Position numbers and translations under genes: made by a program
The notes under the pieces: generated by a model
What the model saw: the letters and a program-made list of their open reading frames with translations, nothing else
Databases searched by the model: none
Told to the model about the DNA's origin: nothing
Assembly: GCA_024742995.1 (NCBI GenBank)
Contig: JANSXK010000002.1
Span: forward strand, 1 to 64,000
DNA from: Gammaproteobacteria bacterium
GTDB lineage: Bacteria; Pseudomonadota; Gammaproteobacteria; Legionellales; Legionellaceae
Length of the DNA: 64,000 bases
Direction of reading: 5' to 3'
Part shown: in pieces, positions 1 through 8,239 of the stretch
Layout of the letters: each line of letters starts with the position of its first letter
How positions within the stretch are numbered: the first letter of the stretch is position 1

Positions 1-214
1 GCATGATTATGACCTTATAATTGTTTGCAAACTTTATTTGATCACATTTAGTCATGCACTGCTAATCGTTTTTCTTCCTAATTTTCAATTCCTTAATCTC
101 AAAAAAAGTGGGGATAGCTCAGGGCTTGTCCGCGGGATCCAGAGATCCAGCTAAACGCCTGGATTCCGCGCATAAAGCGCGGAACGTAGGAACTGACCAA
201 ATGAAAGACGTCTT
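1..214. other. Window start, non-coding stretch containing a dispersed repeat
   Basis: No convincing gene is seen. The first 120 bases are AT-rich and without clear motifs. From 124 to 190 lies a copy of the dispersed palindromic repeat described separately; the short reading frames crossing it are produced by the repeat and are not conserved-looking proteins. Confidence 0.5.
124..190. repeat. Dispersed palindromic repeat, copy 1
   Basis: This copy shares its first 37 bases (starting GCTTGTCCGCGGGATCCAGA) almost exactly with 6007-6079, and both end in GGAACGTAGG. It contains GCGGGATCCAG pairing with CTGGATTCCGC, then a second hairpin in which TTCCGCGC pairs with GCGCGGAA across a 5-base loop. 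The structure is that of a small intergenic palindromic element. It lies just downstream of the 3' end of the minus-strand gene at 215. Confidence 0.8.
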
Positions 215-1267
215 TCAACTCCCCGAAAAACAAGAAGTCACGCGGTCCCAACAAGTCGGTGTTGATGCTACATCTGTGTCACCATCACCCGATTTGAAAC
301 AACCCATCCAAGTATTTGCAGAAGATGTTGCGCTTGTAGCTGTAGTCTCAACCACTGCAGGATGAGGTTTTTGACAAGGCGCATACACCCCCAAGAATAT
401 CATCACACCACCAGCGGCCCCTAAAATCATCAACATCGCGGGGGTAATAGCCATCACTCCTAGCAACGATGCCATTTGTGCAGCCAATTGCATCTTTAAA
501 TGTAGCGTAACACTGGCTACGATGAATCCGCCGCCCATTACTATAGCTACAATCGGTCGTATAGAAGAGGTGCGCCCTGCTGGATGTGCAGATTCAGGAG
601 CCGTTCCCGAGCCACATTCTGATAATGCCGCAGAATTTTTGGCCACTTGTGGTCCCAGCGGTACTAAATTTTCGTCTACCAGCCCAAATTCACGGCCCGT
701 GCCTACTACCTGCAGATTAGAATCGCCGTGAATTTTTGGCATGCCCAATGCATCTTTTTCTTTTGGTTTACTTGGATCGGTCACATCAACTTCAGTTGTT
801 TGTTTCCATAACGCAGCATCCAAAGTATTCAAACCTAGATTGATCCCCCCAGCACGCAAACACCTAACGGGCGAGACCTCGACAGAAGACACCAACCGCA
901 GCATACCCTTCTTCGCATCAATACAGGCTCTGATAATTGACAACACCTCTGCAGGCATTTCAGAGGGGTTCTTCATCCTTGACAATAGATCCTCAAAAAA
1001 AGCTGCCGTCGTGCCTGGAGGTGCTGGCATGGACACGTTTCTCTGCGTGCTCCATGTTGCTAGTAAATCATACACCCGCAACGCCGTATCCTGGAGCTCA
1101 GTAAACTCAAATAATTGATACAAATCGGAGTGGTCATCTTCAAGATGATCATCAAGACGCGCATATGCATTCTCGTACTCATACGGACTTTTAGCAGCAA
1201 AACACGCGTCCAATGCCGTAAGAATCTCAAGGTTTTGTCCTAAGTCATGTTTACCCACTGCCATCAT
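215..1267 (-). CDS. Hypothetical protein with C-terminal membrane hairpin (effector-like)
   Basis: This 350-residue protein matches no family I recognise. It has a soluble, acidic, probably helical N-terminal part (about 1-150), a polar linker and two strongly hydrophobic segments at about 238-256 and 268-296, separated by a short polar turn. A Ser/Thr/Cys-rich tail ends in a cysteine-containing motif. There is no N-terminal signal peptide. A cytosolic N-terminus followed by a late membrane hairpin is common among secreted effectors of Legionellales, but that role is an inference. The start follows AAGGGGATA at ATG-ATG. It stands alone, divergent from rpoH, with an AT-rich 185-base gap between them. 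Confidence 0.75.
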   Translation of the reverse strand: MMAVGKHDLGQNLEILTALDACFAAKSPYEYENAYARLDDHLEDDHSDLYQLFEFTELQDTALRVYDLLATWSTQRNVSMPAPPGTTAAFFEDLLSRMKNPSEMPAEVLSIIRACIDAKKGMLRLVSSVEVSPVRCLRAGGINLGLNTLDAALWKQTTEVDVTDPSKPKEKDALGMPKIHGDSNLQVVGTGREFGLVDENLVPLGPQVAKNSAALSECGSGTAPESAHPAGRTSSIRPIVAIVMGGGFIVASVTLHLKMQLAAQMASLLGVMAITPAMLMILGAAGGVMIFLGVYAPCQKPHPAVVETTATSATSSANTWMGCFKSGDGDTDVASTPTCWDRVTSCFSGS

Positions 1268-1401
1268 TATCCCCTTAAACCCAACACGTCTATGACTGTT
1301 TATTTGATATCAATGCAAATATAAAAACGAATTGTATATATTTTGTGACGAAAGAACAAGCCACACTTTGCCATCAGTTGCATGATCCCCTTGAGATCAC
1401 G

Positions 1402-1407
1402 TATAAT
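1402..1407 (+). promoter_or_regulatory. Probable -10 box of the rpoH operon
   Basis: A perfect TATAAT lies about 45 bases upstream of the rpoH start codon. No good -35 is present at 17 bases; TTGCAT at 18 bases is weak. It is read as the likely promoter for rpoH and the three genes behind it. Confidence 0.4.
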
Positions 1408-1452
1408 TTGTGTCGAAGTGTCGTTTGGCCCTTATGAAGAGAGGAATCACAT

Positions 1453-2310
1453 ATGAGCTTACCGTTGTCTCTATCCACCTTAAATTTGCCTATTGGCAGT
1501 CTTGAAGCCTATATCCATCGTGTCAATCAAATGCCCCTGTTAACGGCAGAGGAAGAATTTGACTTTGCGACCCAGGTGCAAGAACAAGGTGATTTAGAAG
1601 CTGCACGGTCTTTGGTTTTGGCGCATCTGCGTTATGTGGTGCGTGTCGCTAGAGGGTATATGGGTTATGGCTTGTCTTTGAGTGATTTGATTCAAGAAGG
1701 CAACGTTGGCTTGATGAAAGCAGTGAAACGCTTTAACCCCAAAGTTGGGGTACGCTTGGTGTCTTTTGCGGTGCATTGGATCAAAGCTGAAATTCATGAA
1801 TTTGTATTACAAAATTGGCGCATCGTCAAAGTTGCTACCACAAAGGCCCAACGCAAATTGTTTTTTAATCTGCGTCAAATGAAAAAACGCCTGGGATGGA
1901 TGAAACACGAAGAAGTGGCCGCTGTTGCCAAAGATTTGGGCGTGACACCCGACGATGTGTGGGTCATGGAGCAACGTTTGAATGCCATGGACGAATCTTA
2001 CGATATCCGCGACAGTGACGACGATGATTCTTATAGAGCGGCCCCAGCAGATTATCTGCATGATAGCCAATCTAATCCAGCACTAATATTCGAACAAGAA
2101 CATACCGATCGTCACGATCACGATCGCTTACACATCGCCTTGGCGTCTCTAGATGAGCGTAGTCAAGATATTTTACGCCAACGTTGGTTGGGTGAAGATA
2201 AAAGTAGTACGTTGCAAACATTGGCCCAACAATATGGCGTCTCTGCAGAACGCGTGCGTCAATTGGAACAAGCGGCAATGAAAAAATTGCGAGCATTAAT
2301 GGAAGCTTAA
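1453..2310 (+). CDS. rpoH: RNA polymerase heat-shock sigma factor RpoH (sigma-32)
   Basis: The 285-residue product directs RNA polymerase to heat-shock promoters. Sigma region 2 is clear ([17 protein letters not shown] at about 78-94), the diagnostic RpoH box QRKLFFNLR is at 133-141, and region 4 with its helix-turn-helix ([10 protein letters not shown]) closes the protein. The length equals the family norm. The start follows AGAGGA. The usual gammaproteobacterial neighbours ftsY-ftsE-ftsX are not upstream; instead there is a divergent orphan gene. The next gene begins 2 bases after the stop, so rpoH probably heads a four-gene operon. Confidence 0.97.
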   Translation: MSLPLSLSTLNLPIGSLEAYIHRVNQMPLLTAEEEFDFATQVQEQGDLEAARSLVLAHLRYVVRVARGYMGYGLSLSDLIQEGNVGLMKAVKRFNPKVGVRLVSFAVHWIKAEIHEFVLQNWRIVKVATTKAQRKLFFNLRQMKKRLGWMKHEEVAAVAKDLGVTPDDVWVMEQRLNAMDESYDIRDSDDDDSYRAAPADYLHDSQSNPALIFEQEHTDRHDHDRLHIALASLDERSQDILRQRWLGEDKSSTLQTLAQQYGVSAERVRQLEQAAMKKLRALMEA

Positions 2311-2312
2311 CA

Positions 2313-3614
2313 ATGAAGCAAATGGAACATATCGTCCATGCCAAATGGATTGTAACCGGCGAAAAAGAACAACGCGTTTTAGAAGATCATGCCTTAATCA
2401 TCGATCGTGGTATCATCCAAGATATCCTTCCCAGCTCTGATGCCAAGGCCCAATATCAAGCGACCCGCATAGATGAATACCCTTATCATGCGGTGATGCC
2501 TGGCTTGATTAATGCCCATACACATCTTGGTATGAATTATTTTCGTGGCTTGGGTTGCGATTTGATGTTGATGGATTGGCTCAATCAATACATTTGGCCG
2601 GCCGAAAAAAAATGGCTGGCGCATGACTTCGTCAAAGACGTGTCCTTATTTAGTATGGCAGAAATGATTCGTGGTGGTACCACGTGCTTTAATGATATGT
2701 TTTATTTCCTGCAAGCAACTGCAGAAGCTACAGAAATCGCTGGCTTACGTGGCTGCATTGGCATGACGGTCATTGAATTTCCCACCCCTTGGGCACAAAC
2801 CACAGATGAATATTTTGATAAAGGACTCGAGTTTTACGAGCAATATAAAGATCATGACTTCATCACCCCAACGTTTGCACCCCATGCCCCTTATACCGTC
2901 TCTGACGCATCATTCAGCCGCATCAAAGAATTGTCAGACAAATTAGATATCAAAATTAATCTGCATTTGCATGAAACGCAAACTGAAATCGATCAGTCCA
3001 TGACAGAATACCAAAAACGCCCCATCAAGCGACTGCACGATCTTGGCCTATTGTCTCCACAATTATTAGCCGTTCATACGACGCAGCTCAACGCGGAAGA
3101 TTTGGATATCCTGAGCCAGACCAAACCACATGTGATCCATTGCCCCGAATCAAACATGAAATTAGCCAGTGGCATTTGTCCTGTTGATCCCTTAAAAGAA
3201 TTGGGCATCAATATCGCATTAGGCACAGACAGTGTGGCCAGTAACAATGATTTGAATATGATCAGTGAAATGCGCACCGCAACGTTTTTATCCAAAGTTT
3301 CGACATTAAACCCCATAAGCTGCAACGCAGATGATACTTTGGAGCTCGCAACTTTAAACGGCGCCAAAGCATTGGGCATGGATCATTTCATTGGATCTTT
3401 GAAGAAAGGAAAAGCCGCTGATTTCATCGCCATTAATTTGGATGAGATTGAAACCTTGCCTGTATTTGACCCTGTGGTACAAACAATCTATTCTAGCAGC
3501 CGCCAGCAAGTCAGTGATGTTTGGGTGGCGGGTAGACAATTGATGAAAGATCGGCAATTATTAACATTGAACGAAGCAGAATTAAAAGAGAAAGCCCGTC
3601 GGTGGAGAGTATAA
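2313..3614 (+). CDS. mtaD: Amidohydrolase, MTA/SAH deaminase-like (TRZ/ATZ family)
   Basis: This 433-residue metal-dependent hydrolase belongs to the group of 5'-methylthioadenosine/S-adenosylhomocysteine deaminases and related aminohydrolases. It has the metal-binding NAHTHLG (H69, H71), HLHET, the histidine of HTTQL, CPESNMKLASG, and LGTDSVASNNDLNM with the catalytic Asp. The substrate cannot be fixed from sequence; MTA/SAH, guanine or other purine-like ring amines are possible. It follows rpoH by 2 bases with GGAAG as ribosome site, and the next gene follows after one base, so co-transcription is likely. Confidence 0.85.
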   Translation: MKQMEHIVHAKWIVTGEKEQRVLEDHALIIDRGIIQDILPSSDAKAQYQATRIDEYPYHAVMPGLINAHTHLGMNYFRGLGCDLMLMDWLNQYIWPAEKKWLAHDFVKDVSLFSMAEMIRGGTTCFNDMFYFLQATAEATEIAGLRGCIGMTVIEFPTPWAQTTDEYFDKGLEFYEQYKDHDFITPTFAPHAPYTVSDASFSRIKELSDKLDIKINLHLHETQTEIDQSMTEYQKRPIKRLHDLGLLSPQLLAVHTTQLNAEDLDILSQTKPHVIHCPESNMKLASGICPVDPLKELGINIALGTDSVASNNDLNMISEMRTATFLSKVSTLNPISCNADDTLELATLNGAKALGMDHFIGSLKKGKAADFIAINLDEIETLPVFDPVVQTIYSSSRQQVSDVWVAGRQLMKDRQLLTLNEAELKEKARRWRV

Positions 3615-3615
3615 T

Positions 3616-3807
3616 ATGAGCAAGAATGAATTTGATATCGATAAAGCTTATGTCAGTCCTTACGATAAATTTTTGGCAGCCTTTGATCGTGAGCACGAAC
3701 CTAGTCCGTCACAATTAAAAGAAATCAACACCTATCAACGCATCAATGCCTTACGCGATGGCAAAGAACACCCGGAAGCAGACAGCGAGCTCTGGGAAAA
3801 CTTTTAA
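3616..3807 (+). CDS. Small conserved-looking hypothetical protein (63 aa)
   Basis: This is a short, charged, soluble protein without membrane segments or cysteines. A central PSPSQLKEINTYQRINALRD stretch looks helical. A good ribosome site (GGAGAG) precedes the ATG, and the gene is packed between the amidohydrolase (1-base gap) and the thioesterase (start directly after its stop), which supports it being real. I recognise no function. The operon position suggests a role linked to one of its neighbours, but nothing in the sequence proves it. Confidence 0.7.
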   Translation: MSKNEFDIDKAYVSPYDKFLAAFDREHEPSPSQLKEINTYQRINALRDGKEHPEADSELWENF

Positions 3808-4236
3808 ATGTCTCCTATTTGGTTCCAAACGGTCACATTAGAAGATCTGAATCGCCGCGGCCAAGATAGCATGTCTGATTTTTTAGGCATCGTTTTTACA
3901 GAAATTGGCGATGACTATATGATCGCCACAATGCCAGCATCTCCCAAAACCAAACAACCCCTCGGTATTGTGCACGGCGGCGCTTCTGTCGTACTCGCTG
4001 AAACCATTGCCAGTACCGCGGCCAATGTTGCTGTTGATTTTGAGCACTATTATTGTGTGGGTTTGGAAATCAACGCTAACCATCTGCGTTCGGTCAAAGA
4101 TGGCCTCGTCACCGCCGTCACCCACCCCGTCCACTTGGGACGCACTACGCAAGTTTGGAACGTTGAAATCACCAATGATGCCGGTCAAAAAACCTGTATT
4201 TCCAGAATGACTGCGTGTGTGCTCACACGGAAATAA
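3808..4236 (+). CDS. Hotdog-fold acyl-CoA thioesterase (PaaI/MenI-like)
   Basis: The 142-residue protein has the hotdog thioesterase signature GIVHGGASVVLAETIAS, with the catalytic acidic residue in the long helix, followed by the LEINANHLR strand. It resembles YdiI/EntH/MenI-type hydrolases that release CoA or carrier-bound aromatic acyl groups. No menaquinone or enterobactin genes are nearby, so the substrate is unknown. Its ATG directly abuts the stop of the small upstream gene, implying translational coupling. It ends the rpoH operon. Confidence 0.85.
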   Translation: MSPIWFQTVTLEDLNRRGQDSMSDFLGIVFTEIGDDYMIATMPASPKTKQPLGIVHGGASVVLAETIASTAANVAVDFEHYYCVGLEINANHLRSVKDGLVTAVTHPVHLGRTTQVWNVEITNDAGQKTCISRMTACVLTRK

Positions 4237-4288
4237 GCATGTATTGACCATCCTCTCTCATTTGGCACACAAAAAATAATGTTTCATA

Positions 4289-4318
4289 TTGACTTTGTTC
4301 CTCAAATAGAATTAAATA
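4289..4318 (+). promoter_or_regulatory. Candidate promoter for the RiPP precursor genes
   Basis: TTGACT (4289-4294) is followed after 17-18 bases by TTAAAT/TAAATA. This leaves an untranslated leader of roughly 80 bases before the first precursor gene. Inside the leader, ACGATT and AATCGT form a small inverted repeat (4323-4341) that could be an operator. Confidence 0.4.
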
Positions 4319-4405
4319 AGGAACGATTCAGGATTAATCGTACGGAATTACCCTAAATGCTTAATGGAATGAGCAAGTTTGGGATCTAACGCAAAGGAAT
4401 CAATA

Positions 4406-4585
4406 ATGGAAAATCCAACCAACCGCAATTTAGCCTATCTCTTGGCAAAATCCATTCAAAAAGATGATCTTGAAGCCGTCACTGGCGGAACGATGCTTGG
4501 TGTGACATCACGCCAAACAGTTCAACTGGGTGGTGACAGTGCACAAGGTCCTAGCATTCACTACGATATCAGCTTAGATATGTAA
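4406..4585 (+). CDS. RiPP precursor peptide 1 with double-glycine leader (graspetide-like)
   Basis: The 59-residue peptide starts at the ATG following AAAGGA. Residues 7-28 share the pattern NRxLAYxLAxxIxxDxLExVTGG with the next gene, so this is the leader; G27-G28 is a typical C39 cleavage site. The 31-residue core begins TMLGV, contains a run of Thr/Ser/Gln, then GGDSAQGPS, and ends YDISLDM. The alternation of Ser/Thr/Lys-type donors and Asp acceptors fits macrocyclisation by an ATP-grasp ligase. It sits directly ahead of a second precursor, an ATP-grasp gene and a dedicated exporter. The bond pattern and activity of the product are unknown. Confidence 0.8.
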   Translation: MENPTNRNLAYLLAKSIQKDDLEAVTGGTMLGVTSRQTVQLGGDSAQGPSIHYDISLDM

Positions 4586-4597
4586 AAGGAGAAACAA

Positions 4598-4759
4598 ATG
4601 AACAGTATCAAGGATAGAACATTAGCTTACGATCTCGCAACAACCATTGAATTCGATGAATTAGAAGACGTGACTGGCGGAGGGAGTACCATCCACATCC
4701 CGACGGTAGGTCCGAGCGGTTCTGATCTCGCTTCATTTGATATGGATTTAGATCAGTAA
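4598..4759 (+). CDS. RiPP precursor peptide 2 with double-glycine leader (graspetide-like)
   Basis: This is a 53-residue peptide with a strong AAGGAG ribosome site, 12 bases after precursor 1. Its leader (DRTLAYDLATTIEFDELED then VTGG, residues 6-28) is clearly homologous to that of precursor 1. The core (about 25 residues after G27-G28) differs: it is rich in Gly, Ser, Thr and Ile, then ends SFDMDLDQ. Both cores share GPS and a C-terminal acidic segment of the form (S/F)D-x-x-LD, the likely ligase acceptor region. Being under 60 codons it is easily missed by gene callers. A paralogous pair with a conserved leader and variable core is typical of RiPPs. Confidence 0.8.
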   Translation: MNSIKDRTLAYDLATTIEFDELEDVTGGGSTIHIPTVGPSGSDLASFDMDLDQ

Positions 4760-4777
4760 ACACATCTTCCAACCTCA

Positions 4778-4824
4778 AAACTTAGCTGTGCGGATGCACG
4801 GAAGGCATCCGCACAGCTAAGTTT
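4778..4824 (+). terminator. Perfect 20-bp stem-loop between precursors and biosynthetic genes
   Basis: Bases 4778-4797 are exactly complementary to 4805-4824 around a 7-base loop (acggaag). The right arm ends in GTTT, with no long T-run, so this is a leaky terminator, RNA-processing site or stabiliser rather than a strong terminator. Its place after the second precursor and 18 bases before the ATP-grasp start codon would let the two peptides be made in excess over the enzymes. Confidence 0.75.
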
Positions 4825-4842
4825 CGTACACAAAGGACCGTT

Positions 4843-5940
4843 ATGAAGTTTTTAATTCCAACCGAGCCCGATGATACCCACGCCATTTTAGTAAAATTGG
4901 CACTGCAAGCAGAAGATCACCATGTCACATTGCTCTTTACTGCCGATCACCCAACATTACAAAAAAACTCTGTATTTATCGATACGCATCGATACCAATG
5001 GCAAAGCATCGATCCCTACGAGACGATTTTAGAGAACGATTACAATGTGGTATGGTGGCGCCGCGCACGACGCCCCCATTTGCCACAAGGCCATGTCCAT
5101 GAAAAGGATCAAGTCTTCGTGGCACGCGAAAATAAATTGTTTTTTGAGTCATTTACGACGAACTTAGCACCTGATGCCTGGTGGGTTAATCCTAAAGATG
5201 CGGCATCACGCGCTAATTTTAAGCTCTTACAATTAAAGATTGCGAGTGATTGTCAATTAAGCATTCCCACAACCTTATGCTCTAATGATCCCCAAGAAAT
5301 CAAACAATTTTTAAATACCTATGATGATGCCGGCGTTATCTATAAACCAATGTGCCCACACTTTTGGTTTGAAACCACTCGCACCAAAATCACTTACACT
5401 TCGCGTGTCAAAAAAAAGAATTTGCCTTCACAAGAAATACTACAGGCCCTACCGGGTATTTTTCAGGTAGAAATCAAAAAGAAATTTGAATTGCGTATCA
5501 TAGCATTTGGCAATTATTTGGTGGCCGCAAAACTACATTCACAAGCACACCAGGAAGGCAAGTTAGATTGGCGCGCCATTCGTGGCGCACAAATGCTGGT
5601 AGAACCCTTTGATTTACCAGAAGATATCGCCCAAAAACTTCGTGACTTTATGCATCAGATGGGCTTAGTGTTTGGCTCGTTTGACATGGTCGTCACACCT
5701 GACAATGAGTATGTGTTTTTAGAAATCAATGAACAAGGACAATTTTTATGGCTTGAAGAATTTAATCCTCAATTTAAAATGTTAGATATTTTTGTGCAAT
5801 TTCTATTACACAGAAGCGTAGACTTTCAATGGGATGAAACAGCCTCCCAGCATAGTATTGAGCGTTATCGAACAGAAATGCAGTCGGTATATGGTCATCA
5901 TATGCAACGCCACGTGCAATTAAATACCTATCAGGAATGA
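4843..5940 (+). CDS. ATP-grasp peptide ligase, MvdC/MvdD-like
   Basis: The 365-residue enzyme strongly resembles the ATP-grasp ligases of microviridins and other graspetides, which join Ser/Thr/Lys and Asp/Glu side chains of a precursor as lactones or lactams. Visible hallmarks are WWRR at 71-74, NPKDA near 116, GVIYKP near 164-169, KKKFELR at 212-218, SQAH at 233-236, FGSFDM near 278 and LEINEQGQFLWLE at 293-305 with the Mg-binding Glu/Asn. Its start follows AAAGGA and comes just after the stem-loop. Only one ligase is present, so one type of crosslink is likely for both precursors. It acts in the cytoplasm before export. Confidence 0.88.
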   Translation: MKFLIPTEPDDTHAILVKLALQAEDHHVTLLFTADHPTLQKNSVFIDTHRYQWQSIDPYETILENDYNVVWWRRARRPHLPQGHVHEKDQVFVARENKLFFESFTTNLAPDAWWVNPKDAASRANFKLLQLKIASDCQLSIPTTLCSNDPQEIKQFLNTYDDAGVIYKPMCPHFWFETTRTKITYTSRVKKKNLPSQEILQALPGIFQVEIKKKFELRIIAFGNYLVAAKLHSQAHQEGKLDWRAIRGAQMLVEPFDLPEDIAQKLRDFMHQMGLVFGSFDMVVTPDNEYVFLEINEQGQFLWLEEFNPQFKMLDIFVQFLLHRSVDFQWDETASQHSIERYRTEMQSVYGHHMQRHVQLNTYQE

Positions 5941-6006
5941 TACATGATGATCTCGTTACACAGCTGTCACGACGGCCACAGCTTGCCCACATCCCTACAT
6001 CCCGAA

Positions 6007-6079
6007 GCTTGTCCGCGGGATCCAGAGATCTAGCTAAATTCCTGGATTCCGCACATAAAGATAAAGCACGGAACGTAGG
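6007..6079. repeat. Dispersed palindromic repeat, copy 2
   Basis: This copy is nearly identical to 124-190 in its first 37 bases and in its end, with a few extra bases in the terminal hairpin loop. It lies in the 233-base gap between the ATP-grasp gene and the exported-protein gene. Insertion here splits the cluster without breaking a gene; the second-copy hairpin is weaker than that of copy 1. Confidence 0.8.
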
Positions 6080-6173
6080 CGTAGGTGAGGACAAACAGCA
6101 GAACGTAGAAAAAGAAGCGAACCATGAAATATCGGCATTCAGTACTTAAAAAGCTAAAAAGGGATTGGCACAT

Positions 6174-7238
6174 ATGAAACGTATCATTCTCATCGGTATT
6201 ATCATGCTGACCATCACAAGCTGGGCAGCAGATATTGTGGATTTATATGGCTTAGAAGATGAGCGTGCTTCACTTATCGTGCAACAGTATCAAACCAAGA
6301 TACAGCGCCTAGAAACAACCTTGATGACGGAAGTCATCAGCGCCAGTCGTGGCAAACCACACCCACACTTATATCGACAATTAGTCGCTCAAAAAAAAAG
6401 AGTCATTGCCAACATCAAACGTCGTCATCACCTTGCGTTTGTGGATATCCAAACAGTGGCATACCCTAAAAATAAAGATATTTATAGCACCATAGAAATT
6501 ATTGAAACCCCGAAATCACCACGCATGCGTTTTGTAGCTACGCCTGTGCGCATTGAGAATCGGCAACATGATCTTGTGACTGAAATGATGCAATTTGAAT
6601 CTTTAGCCACACGATTAATGCTGACAAAACAATTGGATTTGAATGCGGACGCTTGTCCAGTGTACCACTGTATGGTGCCATATCAGCATCCCCAATTAGC
6701 ACCTTATTTGCGTAAATTTCAGCAAGGCGTGATACAAGAAAAACAAGCGATTCTTCATACCATCAAACAAGATCCTAATCCTGAGCGTCGCGCTGCTGCG
6801 GCATTTCTCATTGGTCATCTTACGCGTCCTCAAGAGATCATCCATCTACTGTCTCCTCATGTGGATGATCCGGACGCAGACGTACGGAATAATGTGATGC
6901 GCGTGATGGCATCTACTCTGCGGCAATCCCATCTCCAAACAGTCGACCCAGCACCATTTATCGCATTACTAAATTCACCTTTTGTGAGCGATCGCAACAA
7001 ATCACTTCACATCCTTTATAGCTTGGCTGATTCTGCAAAAAATCAACACACTATTCTCCAAACAGGAGGGCAATATTTGCTACGTCTTCTCAAATTATCT
7101 CAACCGAACAATCATGATATTACCTATCTGCTGTTAAAAAAAATCAGTCATCAAAATTTCGGTGACCAACAGTTTTCGCAATGGCAAGCATGGATTGCGT
7201 CAGCACAAAACCCCAAAAATGAGAACAGAAGCTCATGA
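6174..7238 (+). CDS. Exported protein with HEAT-like C-terminal repeats in the RiPP cluster
   Basis: The 354-residue protein starts at ATG 6174 behind AAAGGGATTGG. Residues 1-18 form a signal peptide (Lys-Arg then a hydrophobic core ending SWA). The middle contains a mixed charged region with one CPVYHC motif. The C-terminal 170 residues look like HEAT repeats: paired helices with RRAAAAFLIGHL and DPDADVRNNVMRVMAS. The gene overlaps the HlyD gene by 4 bases, so it is part of the export operon. A periplasmic partner or immunity role is possible; HEAT proteins mostly bind other proteins. The exact function is unknown. Confidence 0.7.
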   Translation: MKRIILIGIIMLTITSWAADIVDLYGLEDERASLIVQQYQTKIQRLETTLMTEVISASRGKPHPHLYRQLVAQKKRVIANIKRRHHLAFVDIQTVAYPKNKDIYSTIEIIETPKSPRMRFVATPVRIENRQHDLVTEMMQFESLATRLMLTKQLDLNADACPVYHCMVPYQHPQLAPYLRKFQQGVIQEKQAILHTIKQDPNPERRAAAAFLIGHLTRPQEIIHLLSPHVDDPDADVRNNVMRVMASTLRQSHLQTVDPAPFIALLNSPFVSDRNKSLHILYSLADSAKNQHTILQTGGQYLLRLLKLSQPNNHDITYLLLKKISHQNFGDQQFSQWQAWIASAQNPKNENRSS

Positions 7239-8227
7239 AGCAGCGCCATCACAAACCTCCAATCCTCGCACCACATACCCAAAAAATTTATGGCGCTGTG
7301 AGCATCAATGTCCCTGCACCTTATACAACACTGATCATAGGACTGGGCATTTTATTTGGTCTTTTGCTAATCTATGGTTTTGTCGTAGAGTTTACAGAGC
7401 ATTATTTGGTGCAGGGTTATTTGAACGTCAAATCTGGCATGACCAAAGTATATCCACTACACCCAGGGGTTATCAGCCATTGTTTTGTCAAAGAAGGTCA
7501 AACTGTCATAAAAAACGATGCCTTATACAGGATCAGTACCACACAAGATCAACATACCGTCCATCACACCCCAGAATATCGTCTCTTACAACATCAACTC
7601 ACACTTATCGATCACGCCATCAAACGAAAAATGCAGTACTTACATACCCTGCGTCCTCTTCTGAAACAGCATTATTTATCCCAAGCATCCTATCAAGAAA
7701 CACGAGATCAATTGAGTGCACTCCAAGACAAACAACATGAGTTGAAAATGAAAATCATGCAATATCAAGATTCTCGGACCTATGTGATCCGTGCACCCAT
7801 GACAGGCATCGTATCAACGCTAAACTTCGATGTGGGACAAACAGTACAATCTGCTCAACCCTTATTAACCATCATACCGCAAGATGCAGAATTGGTGGCT
7901 CAGCTTTATATCCCCGTATCAAAATCAGGGTTTATCACACCACAGGCACCCATTGTCTTACGTTACGATGCTTATCCCTACCGATATTTTGGTGTTGCAA
8001 CAGCACGAATTATCAGCATGACACAAAGTATCTTACGTGATCGTGATGAAGACAAACCCATTGATATTGGTGAGCCCTATTACAAAGTCATTGCCCGCTT
8101 AGACAAACAATCCATGATGCTGTACGGCCGTACTCATCGCTTATATCAGGGCATGACTTGTTCTGCACTCATTACTGGCGTCCATAAAAAAATATGGCGC
8201 TGGATTTTTGATCCTATGCGGCGATAA
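7235..8227 (+). CDS. HlyD-family membrane-fusion adaptor
   Basis: The 330-residue periplasmic adaptor links the inner-membrane ABC exporter to an outer-membrane channel. There is one transmembrane segment at about residues 28-48 (TTLIIGLGILFGLLLIYGF), then a split lipoyl/barrel-sandwich hybrid region (VHPGVISHCFVKEGQTV and YVIRAPMTGIVSTLNFDVGQTV) flanking a coiled-coil hairpin (QLTLIDHAIK to DKQHELKMKIMQYQ), and a C-terminal beta-barrel. It overlaps the preceding gene by 4 bases (ATGA) and is followed after 12 bases by the transporter gene. It is typical for double-glycine peptide export in Gram-negatives. No TolC gene is visible here. Confidence 0.88.
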   Translation: MKQRHHKPPILAPHTQKIYGAVSINVPAPYTTLIIGLGILFGLLLIYGFVVEFTEHYLVQGYLNVKSGMTKVYPLHPGVISHCFVKEGQTVIKNDALYRISTTQDQHTVHHTPEYRLLQHQLTLIDHAIKRKMQYLHTLRPLLKQHYLSQASYQETRDQLSALQDKQHELKMKIMQYQDSRTYVIRAPMTGIVSTLNFDVGQTVQSAQPLLTIIPQDAELVAQLYIPVSKSGFITPQAPIVLRYDAYPYRYFGVATARIISMTQSILRDRDEDKPIDIGEPYYKVIARLDKQSMMLYGRTHRLYQGMTCSALITGVHKKIWRWIFDPMRR

Positions 8228-8239
8228 GAGGAGGAACGA

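Noticed and set aside
108-365. An 85-codon plus-strand frame at the window start
   Set aside because: Its first part is a translated copy of the dispersed repeat and the remainder is antisense to the gene at 215.
5937-6149. A 70-codon frame after the ATP-grasp gene
   Set aside because: Most of it is the second copy of the palindromic repeat; no ribosome site or protein-like composition.
7162-7740. A long plus-strand frame overlapping the HEAT-like and HlyD genes
   Set aside because: It lies in another frame of two well-supported genes and has a low-quality composition.
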